Part shown: piece after piece, positions 7,136 to 12,314 of the stretch
Layout of the letters: each line of letters starts with the position of its first letter
Position numbering within the stretch: position 1 is the first letter of the stretch
NCBI GenBank assembly: GCA_050013235.1
Contig: JBEKFQ010000077.1
Coordinates: 1 to 12,314 of the forward strand
Direction: 5' to 3'
Source: RH-AL1 sp050013235
Lineage (GTDB): Bacteria > Pseudomonadota > Alphaproteobacteria > Rhizobiales > Beijerinckiaceae
Length of the DNA stretch: 12,314 bases
The notes under the pieces: model-generated
Told to the model about the DNA's origin: nothing
The model's database searches: none
What the model saw: only the letters and a program-made list of their open reading frames with translations
Position numbers and translations under genes: made by a program

Positions 7136-8054
7136 GGCGATACCATTCCAAGGTCTGCCGCAAGCCATCTTCAAGACTTACGAACGTATTTTTCCCAAAA
7201 GTTTCGCGCAGGCGCCGGTTGGGACTCCGCCGCGCCGCCACGCCTTGAACCGCGGCGGCCGACGTGACGAGCGGTCTGACCTCGCCCGTGAGGCGCAAGA
7301 TCGTCAGAGCGAGGTCTCGCAAGCTCGTGGTTTGGCCGGTGCAGAGATTCAAGGCACCGGTTTCGCCGCGCCGCGCGAAGGAACTCTCGAAAATCTCGCA
7401 GACGTCGGAAACGTAGATGAAGTCCCTCTCGACATCCGGATTGCCCTTAATCTCGAAATCCGGCGCGGGTTGCAACGCGCGCATCACGAAGGCGGGCAGC
7501 ACATGAGCGTTGCCTATATCGGTGCTATCGTGAGGACCATAAACGTTGCTAATCCGGAACGAGAGAGTCGCGATCCCGTATTTCTCCGCGTAGAGCTGTC
7601 CGAGCAATTCAGCCCAGCGTTTAGACCAGCCGTAGAAGGTCTCGTTGGGGTTCGGAAGACGGTTGAGGTCCACAGCAACCTCATCGTCCAGAAGATCGAG
7701 GCCCGCGGGATAGACCGCCACGCTCGAGGCCGCGCGAACCTCGGTGATGCCCCGGTCGAGACAGAAGGCATAGAGCGTCTCGGCGAGTTGCGCATTGGCG
7801 AGAAGAATCTCGGACTGCGCGCGATCAAACCGTTTCGCGTCGTAGCGATGCGCTGCCATATTCACGGCAATGGTTTCAGCCGGCAGCGCCTCGATACCGG
7901 CGAGCCGGCCAATCGCATGGGATTCCGTCGCGCCGGGAACAGCCGCGCCCGTCAGACTGACGGAAATAATTCGCGGCACGCGCCCCGCGAGACGAGCAAT
8001 CAGGTTACGGCCAACAAAGCCGCTCCCGCCAAAAACGACGACAGCCTCAACCAT
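7116..8054 (-). CDS. NAD-dependent epimerase/dehydratase (sugar-nucleotide reductase type)
   Basis: The product is 312 residues, an extended short-chain dehydrogenase. The dinucleotide-binding motif GGSGFVG is at 9-15. The catalytic set is Ser110/Ser111 in AASSVAVYP (108-116) plus Tyr141 and Lys145 in YGWSK. RISNVYGPHD (167-176) and RDFIYVSDV (210-218) are standard for sugar-nucleotide epimerases. It lacks the Thr-Asp-Glu triad that 4,6-dehydratases carry in place of the serine region, so a 4-epimerase or 4-ketoreductase role is more likely than dehydration. Its ATG overlaps the end of the methyltransferase gene by 8 bases (ATGGTTGA), and no strong ribosome-binding site precedes it, which suggests translational coupling. 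Next to a C-methyltransferase it could reduce the branched keto-sugar product. Substrate unknown. Confidence 0.85.
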   Translation of the reverse strand: MVEAVVVFGGSGFVGRNLIARLAGRVPRIISVSLTGAAVPGATESHAIGRLAGIEALPAETIAVNMAAHRYDAKRFDRAQSEILLANAQLAETLYAFCLDRGITEVRAASSVAVYPAGLDLLDDEVAVDLNRLPNPNETFYGWSKRWAELLGQLYAEKYGIATLSFRISNVYGPHDSTDIGNAHVLPAFVMRALQPAPDFEIKGNPDVERDFIYVSDVCEIFESSFARRGETGALNLCTGQTTSLRDLALTILRLTGEVRPLVTSAAAVQGVAARRSPNRRLRETFGKNTFVSLEDGLRQTLEWYRHELTRA

Positions 8055-9324
8055 GGGCCAGAGCGCCCGGCCGCTCCGGAAGATCGGCTGCGGTCAAAAC
8101 CCGGAGCTCCGGCACGGGAAGAATGAATTGGCCGCCGGATTCGAGATAGGCGCGCTCCTTCTCCAAAAATTCGCCCAAGAAATTCCAGGCGAGGAGAAGG
8201 TAAGCGGCGGGCGGCGGAACCGTGGATTCATCCACGATCGGAATACGCGCGCCTGGGATCAAAAATCCGAATTTGAGCGGGCTTTTTTCCACCGCGATCT
8301 GAACCAGACGCGGGCCGATCCCAAACGAATTCAGCAAGGTCGCGCCTTTGGCCGGTGCGCCATAGGCATAGACGGATTTGCCCTTCGCCGCATAATCCTC
8401 GAGCAACGCCAAAAGGGCGGCTTGCAGCTCGCGAACCTTGGCCGCGAAAGCCTGATATGTTTCGAATTTATCGAGCTTTTGCGCCGCTTCTTCCGCGCGG
8501 AACGCGGGAATGCTGGGTTGAATTGCGTGAGCACCGGGATGCCCGGCATGAACTTCGAGCGAGCCGCCATGAATCGGCACGACGCGCACATCGAAACATT
8601 CCAGGCCATGCCTGGATAACAATTCTTCAAGCGATTTCAGCGTGTAATAGCACAAATGCTCGTGATAGATTTGGTCGAAGGCGGTATTGGCCACCATGCC
8701 CCCGAGATAAATCGCTTGAACGACAAAAACGCCGTCCGGCGCGAGAAGCGCCTTGATGCCGCGCACGACGCTATGCAGTTCCTCCAGGTGAAAGAAGACC
8801 CCAGCCGCGGTGATCAAGGCGGCGGGTCCCTTCTCGCTCAGGACAAGCTCAGCTGTTTCTTCATTGAAAAACCGGTTTCGCGTGTCGATCCCGGCGGCGA
8901 CGGCCAAGGCTGCGACATTGGACGCCGGCTCGACGCCGACCGTATCCAAGCCAAATGGCGCATATTGCTTCAGCCAGGTTCCATCGTTCGATCCGATATC
9001 GACAACGAGCTGACCGGGCTTCAATCCATAGGTTTCCACGAGGCGTTCGGCGGTGAGCCGGAAATGCTCGACCAAGGTCTTGGTGGTGCCGGAGACATAG
9101 GGATATTCGGAGAACATGCTCTCCTTAGGGATCGTATGATCGATCTGAACGAGCGAGCAAGTCCGGCAAAAGCCAGCACGCAATGGAAAGACCGGCTCGG
9201 CTTTGGCGGCAAGAGCAGGTGGAATCAATCTGTTGCAGTGGGGCTGGTCACCCAAGTCGAGAAACAGCTCGACAGCATGATCTCCACAGACACGGCACGC
9301 CATGTCGAGATAAGGACTGGACAT
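8047..9324 (-). CDS. SAM-dependent NDP-hexose C-methyltransferase (TylC3/NovU/TcaB9 type)
   Basis: From the ATG at 9324 the product is 425 residues, with the three-part layout of sugar C-methyltransferases. First comes an N-terminal zinc site with CRVC (10-13) and CRTC (53-56). A SAM-binding domain follows, with VVDIGSNDGT (107-116) and FDQIYHEHLCYYTL (216-229); the YHEH at 220-223 matches the Tyr-x-Glu-His active-site group of TcaB9. Last is a C-terminal Rossmann-like half with YAYGAPAKGATLLN (319-332). Known relatives add a methyl to C3 of 4-keto-6-deoxy sugar nucleotides, yielding branched sugars. The frame is open to 9438, overlapping the kinase gene; starts at 9354 and 9342 are also possible, but 9324 leaves the usual short lead before the first CxxC. 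Start is uncertain within these three. Second gene of the operon, just after the kinase. Confidence 0.88.
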   Translation of the reverse strand: MSSPYLDMACRVCGDHAVELFLDLGDQPHCNRLIPPALAAKAEPVFPLRAGFCRTCSLVQIDHTIPKESMFSEYPYVSGTTKTLVEHFRLTAERLVETYGLKPGQLVVDIGSNDGTWLKQYAPFGLDTVGVEPASNVAALAVAAGIDTRNRFFNEETAELVLSEKGPAALITAAGVFFHLEELHSVVRGIKALLAPDGVFVVQAIYLGGMVANTAFDQIYHEHLCYYTLKSLEELLSRHGLECFDVRVVPIHGGSLEVHAGHPGAHAIQPSIPAFRAEEAAQKLDKFETYQAFAAKVRELQAALLALLEDYAAKGKSVYAYGAPAKGATLLNSFGIGPRLVQIAVEKSPLKFGFLIPGARIPIVDESTVPPPAAYLLLAWNFLGEFLEKERAYLESGGQFILPVPELRVLTAADLPERPGALAHG

Positions 9325-9376
9325 ATTCACTCTGCTCTTCATGCGTTCCGGCATAGTTCGACGGACTATGCACGAT

Positions 9377-10396
9377 TTAGGGGCGCCAGCCCCCTTTGAC
9401 TCGTGTGGGATAGACGAGGGTCGATCCCTCCGTGTCAATGCCTATGGGGATGACGACATGCGGTTCCACCGCTTCACGCAGCGCGGCGATCCGGTCCGGC
9501 TCGATCAATGCCAGAAAATAGCCGCCGCCACCCGCGCCACAGAGCTTGGCACCATAAGCACCAGCCCGGATGATCGCCTCGAAAAGATCGTCTATCGCCG
9601 CATTCGAGATGCTTTTGGTGAGGCTGCGCTTGATCGCCCAGGATTCCGATAGCATCTTTCCGAGAGCCGGGAGAAGCGAAGCCGGCGGCCCTTCGAGCAA
9701 GGACGCGCATTCCTCGACAAGCCCGAAAAGCGCACTCAGATCTTTGTCGATGCTCGTCGTTTTCGTCGCGTCGACTTGATCCTTGACGATCGCCGTCGCC
9801 CGCCGCGCGATACCCGTATGCACCAGCACCATGCTTTGCGACAGAAGGTGCATTGTCTCGCCCGGCACCTGCACGGGCGTGATGCTGATCTGCTTTCCGC
9901 GAAAATCGAAGCGGTTCAGGCCGCCGAATGTTGCATGCAACTGGTCTTGCACGCCGACATTTTCGTGCAATAGCTCGCGCTCGACATGAATGGCCTTCCG
10001 GGCCAAATCGATCTTGGTGCAGGCCCGGCCGGTCAAGGAATAGGCGAGGCTGAGAAACCCGACCGTGAAGGCGGAAGACGACCCGAGCCCGCTCCCCGTC
10101 GCCGGCAGATCCGACATGATGGAAATATCGAGCCGGTCCTTGATATCGAAAGCCCGCAAAACCTCCCGGACAACCGGATGCTGAATCGCATCGATCGAAT
10201 CGGTCAACTCCACCGTCGAATAGCTGACCCGGTAATTATAAGTCTGATGCCCGCTGAGGGGCAAAGCCGCAATATAGATATATTTATCAATCGCCAAACC
10301 AATCACGGCGCCGGGATGACGCTCGTAATATTCGGGATAATCGGTTCCGCCGCCAAAAAGGCTGACACGAAGAGGAGTTTGCGTGATGAGAACCAA
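9377..10396 (-). CDS. GHMP-family sugar kinase (HddA/fucokinase-like)
   Basis: The product is 339 residues. All three GHMP motifs are visible: PLRVSLFGGGTDYP (8-21), the ATP-binding DLPATGSGLGSSSA (96-109), and KLCGAGGGGYF (284-294). Asp151 in GVQDQLHATFGG is a candidate catalytic base. The FGGGTDYPEYY opening is typical of D-glycero-D-manno-heptose 7-phosphate kinase (HddA) and of fucokinase-type enzymes, which make sugar-1-phosphates for nucleotide activation. The start codon is TTG at 10396: a stop lies three codons upstream in frame, no ATG precedes motif 1, and GAGGT (10404-10400) sits just ahead. First gene of the operon, so the promoter should lie in the 236 bases upstream. Heptose and fucose routes need a nucleotidyltransferase, which is not present nearby, so the substrate is open. 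Confidence 0.88.
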   Translation of the reverse strand: MVLITQTPLRVSLFGGGTDYPEYYERHPGAVIGLAIDKYIYIAALPLSGHQTYNYRVSYSTVELTDSIDAIQHPVVREVLRAFDIKDRLDISIMSDLPATGSGLGSSSAFTVGFLSLAYSLTGRACTKIDLARKAIHVERELLHENVGVQDQLHATFGGLNRFDFRGKQISITPVQVPGETMHLLSQSMVLVHTGIARRATAIVKDQVDATKTTSIDKDLSALFGLVEECASLLEGPPASLLPALGKMLSESWAIKRSLTKSISNAAIDDLFEAIIRAGAYGAKLCGAGGGGYFLALIEPDRIAALREAVEPHVVIPIGIDTEGSTLVYPTRVKGGWRP

Positions 10397-10399
10397 TCG

Positions 10400-10404
10400 A
10401 CCTC
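10400..10404 (-). promoter_or_regulatory. Ribosome-binding site fixing a TTG start
   Basis: GAGGT on the minus strand lies three bases ahead of the TTG at 10396, a rather tight spacing. It supports TTG as the true start of the kinase, since the next in-frame ATG is far inside the protein. Confidence 0.5.
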
Positions 10405-10543
10405 AGGAGATATGAGCGCACTCGTCTAGCGAAACAGGAGAAAGCCGCGCCGCGACGGCCTGCCTCGAATCAGATTTGCGATCTGTGATATTTTATCCGG
10501 CCGAACCTAGGCAAAAGGAGACCGCGACGCAAGCCTTCGATAC

Positions 10544-10561
10544 GGCCGGGAGGGGCCGGCC
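10544..10561. terminator. GC-rich hairpin between the oxidoreductase and the kinase operon
   Basis: A perfect 6-bp stem ggccgg (10544-10549) / ccggcc (10556-10561) with a six-base loop lies about 70 bases past the oxidoreductase stop on the minus strand. No run of T follows it, so it is at best a weak or Rho-assisted terminator. A second small repeat, cagat-5-atctg at 10471-10485, lies closer to the kinase start and could be an operator. Nothing else was recognised in 10397-10632. Confidence 0.3.
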
Positions 10562-10632
10562 CAAGACCGCGCGGCGGGAGCGGAAAAAGCCACATGTTTT
10601 CAAATCGATGGCAATAGCAGCGGCATCTCGAA

Positions 10633-11772
10633 CTATCCCGACGCTCTCAACCCTAGTCCACGCGCGACATGTTCGGCAATGGCCAAGCTTGCGGTCAAGC
10701 CGGGGCTTTCGATGCCACTCAAATGAACATAGCCGGGGATGCCCGTTTGAGACGGTGCCGCGATGAGAAAGTCTTTCGCCCCTTCGCCTGGGCCGCTGAT
10801 TTTCGGCCGGATTCCGGAATAGGCCGGAACGAGGGCGCCATCGGGAAGCGCGGGCCAATATTCCCGGATCGCCGTGTAGAACGAAGCTGCGCGGGCGGGA
10901 TTGACCCGGTAATCCAGCTGATCGATCCACTCGACATCGGGCCCGAACCGGACGGCACCTTGCAAATCCAAAGTCGCATGGGTTCCAAGCCCGCCAGGAA
11001 CAGGCACCGGATAGATCAAATGCCGGAAGGGAGAAGCCACACCAGAGAGGCTGAAATAATTACCTTTGGCATAGGAAATTTTTGGGAATTTCGACGCGAC
11101 CCCGCGGCCCAGCATGGCGCCAACTGCGGCTGAATGAAGCCCCGCCGCGTTGACCACGATCTTGGCCCCGATCGTCATCGGCTCTTGGCCGCCAACCGAC
11201 ACCTGAAATCCGTTCTCCGTAACGGCTATCGCTTCGACGGGGCTCGCTAGAGCGATCCATCCGCCCATGGATTCGAGATCGCCCACCAGCGAGACCATGA
11301 AGGCATGGCTATCGATAATGCCCGTATCGGGTGAAAAAAGCGCGGAGCTGCAACAAATTTCCGGCTCGGCTTCGGCGACTTGCTCCGCGGACCAAAGCTC
11401 GAGACGCTTGACGCCGTTATCGAATGCGCGCTGGCGGATTGCCCCGAGTTCGCTGTCTTGAGCGGCACTCGCCGCAACGATAAATTTTCCAACTGCCTTC
11501 GCCGGGATATCCCGGTCGTTACAATAATTGTAGATCAGATCCCGGCCCTCGACACAAAGAAGAGCCTTTAAACTATCTTTTGGATAGTAGATTCCAGCGT
11601 GGATGACCTCGGAATTACGGGAGCTAATCCCCGTGCCCACCGCATTCTCCGCCTCGGCCACGATGACTTCGAGGCCAGCCTGAGCAAGACGCCGGGCGGT
11701 TGCTAGCCCGACAACGCCGCCCCCGATCACAACACAATCTACGCTTTCCAGTGGCTTGCTCCCGAAATTCAT
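10633..11772 (-). CDS. FAD-dependent oxidoreductase, L-2-hydroxyglutarate oxidase-like
   Basis: From the ATG at 11772 the product is 379 residues, a DAO-family flavoprotein. The FAD-binding VIGGGVVGLATARRLA is at 15-30, followed by an acidic residue after strand 2 (VAEAE). The block SSRNSEVIHAGIYYPKDSLK (50-69) with LCVEGRDL just after is the signature of the L-2-hydroxyglutarate oxidase/dehydrogenase group, and VNAAGLHS and GIESPGLTASLAIA are the later FAD contacts. Such enzymes oxidise 2-hydroxy acids to 2-oxo acids and pass electrons to oxygen or the quinone pool. It is shorter than LhgO of E. coli, so the substrate may differ. The frame is open to 11916, but those 48 extra residues lack any family resemblance; no strong ribosome-binding site precedes 11772, so the start is likely but not certain. 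Same strand as the sugar operon but separated by 236 bases. Confidence 0.82.
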   Translation of the reverse strand: MNFGSKPLESVDCVVIGGGVVGLATARRLAQAGLEVIVAEAENAVGTGISSRNSEVIHAGIYYPKDSLKALLCVEGRDLIYNYCNDRDIPAKAVGKFIVAASAAQDSELGAIRQRAFDNGVKRLELWSAEQVAEAEPEICCSSALFSPDTGIIDSHAFMVSLVGDLESMGGWIALASPVEAIAVTENGFQVSVGGQEPMTIGAKIVVNAAGLHSAAVGAMLGRGVASKFPKISYAKGNYFSLSGVASPFRHLIYPVPVPGGLGTHATLDLQGAVRFGPDVEWIDQLDYRVNPARAASFYTAIREYWPALPDGALVPAYSGIRPKISGPGEGAKDFLIAAPSQTGIPGYVHLSGIESPGLTASLAIAEHVARGLGLRASG

Positions 11773-12204
11773 CCATATGCAATCAGAATCGAGGTCTTTG
11801 TTACCCCTAGGGGCACGAATCTGGCAACCGGTGATACAATTCCGAATGAGACATAGGGAATCCACAAATCTAACAAAAACAGACTCTTGCCTCACCTGAA
11901 GCCTGTGTCCCGCCAACTTGGGCGGATAAACACTAGCGCGGAAAAACCATAGATCGCTGGAATTTAATCATGTTAGACCCTTGGCTCGCAATCCGTGCCG
12001 CAAAGGCTAAGGACGCGCCAAGTTTCTTCTGTTTTTAGATCTGGACGGGCGCGTATCGAGGGATATGAAGGACTTCCTGGCCCCCCGGCCAGCCAGCGGT
12101 CTGGCCTGACGCTCTCACCCGTGAAAGTCAGGGTCATGCTGCCCGCACGTTTTACCACTCGCGTCTAAGCGAACGCTCGAGATCATCGTTTGAGGACGCC
12201 ACTG
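11773..12204. other. Divergent spacer between the oxidoreductase and phosphomannomutase
   Basis: This 432-base stretch should contain promoters for both divergent genes, but no convincing -35/-10 pair was found. It holds a perfect palindrome cccctagggg (11804-11813), a small hairpin ccgcc/ggcgg (11910-11925), and a strong GC hairpin ctggcc-cccc-ggccag (12077-12092) immediately followed by a second one, ccag/ctgg (12093-12104). A 61-codon minus-strand frame (11973-12158) has no recognisable motif. No RNA gene was identified. Confidence 0.55.
12192..12196 (+). promoter_or_regulatory. Ribosome-binding site of the phosphomannomutase gene
   Basis: GAGGA lies eight bases ahead of the ATG at 12205, an ideal distance. 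It decides the start of a gene that is only partly in the window. Confidence 0.6.
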
Positions 12205-12314
12205 ATGTTTCCTAAGCCGGTTCCACTCTTGAAACCAAACACTTACGCCTATGAATCCGCTCCCATGGTCAAGGCGGAGGGGTTCCGGGAATATGACGCG
12301 CGGTGGCTGTTCGA
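12205..12314 (+). CDS. Phosphomannomutase/phosphoglucomutase, N-terminal fragment (3' end outside window)
   Basis: The ATG at 12205 opens 36 complete codons to the window edge. The peptide contains NTYAYESAPMVKAEGFREYD followed by ARWLF, the N-terminal signature of the alphaproteobacterial phosphomannomutase/phosphoglucomutase (alpha-D-phosphohexomutase) family, in which FREYDARWLF precedes the first domain. The enzyme interconverts hexose-6-phosphate and hexose-1-phosphate, the entry to GDP-mannose and UDP-glucose. The catalytic serine loop lies beyond the window. It diverges from the oxidoreductase and could supply sugar-1-phosphate to the pathway of the neighbouring operon, but it is also a general housekeeping enzyme, so the link is only suggestive. 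Confidence 0.85.
   Translation, partial: MFPKPVPLLKPNTYAYESAPMVKAEGFREYDARWLF

Noticed and set aside
6981..8126. 381-codon + strand frame opposite the two dehydrogenases
   Set aside because: The minus strand carries clear catalytic motifs in both genes; this frame has none and bridges their junction.
8656..9399. 247-codon + strand frame opposite the methyltransferase
   Set aside because: The minus-strand gene has intact zinc-binding, SAM-binding and active-site motifs; this frame has none.
11973..12158. 61-codon minus-strand frame in the right-hand spacer
   Set aside because: No recognisable motif or ribosome-binding site, and it runs through the GC hairpins.
1..12314. CRISPR array, retron, toxin-antitoxin or other defence module
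   Set aside because: No regularly spaced repeats, reverse transcriptase, nuclease or paired small genes of those types were seen on either strand.

Overview
The window looks like chromosomal DNA of a GC-rich alphaproteobacterium, most likely of the order Hyphomicrobiales (Rhizobiales). The main clues are a mitofilin-like (alpha-Mic60) gene directly followed by hemY, a tRNA-Thr with an encoded CCA end, and the start of a phosphomannomutase carrying the FREYDARWLF segment. I cannot fix the genus from the sequence alone; Beijerinckiaceae or a relative is only a guess.

Layout, left to right. Positions 1-150 hold the tail of a probable transposase (+). Positions 329-404 are tRNA-Thr(CGT) (-). Positions 478-3571 hold mic60 and hemY, read leftward in that order. 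Positions 3572-3969 are an AT-richer spacer with overlapping tiny reading frames that may be the scar of a lost hemC-hemD pair. Positions 3970-4671 encode a beta-class carbonic anhydrase (+). Positions 4672-5012 contain no intact gene, but hold a palindromic repeat and the last 36 or so codons of an IS110-family transposase. Positions 5013-10396 form a tight five-gene leftward operon for sugar-nucleotide chemistry: a GHMP sugar kinase, an NDP-hexose C-methyltransferase, two NAD-dependent epimerase/dehydratases (the second like GDP-L-fucose synthase), and an AGE-family sugar epimerase/isomerase. Positions 10633-11772 encode an FAD-dependent oxidoreductase like L-2-hydroxyglutarate oxidase (-). 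After a divergent spacer, a phosphomannomutase/phosphoglucomutase gene starts at 12205 (+) and runs off the window.

How the genes may work together. The five-gene operon has the enzyme classes needed to isomerise a free sugar (AGE), phosphorylate a sugar at C1 (GHMP kinase), add a branch methyl to a keto-sugar nucleotide (C-methyltransferase), and epimerise and reduce the keto intermediate (the two short-chain dehydrogenases). It lacks a nucleotidyltransferase, a recognisable 4,6-dehydratase and a glycosyltransferase, so those steps must be encoded elsewhere. The divergent phosphomannomutase at the right edge could supply hexose-1-phosphate. The likely end product is an unusual branched or deoxy sugar for a surface glycan; its identity cannot be read from the sequence. 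Overlapping starts and stops within the operon support co-translation. The IS110 remnant and palindrome on its left edge suggest it is an accessory block set between housekeeping genes.
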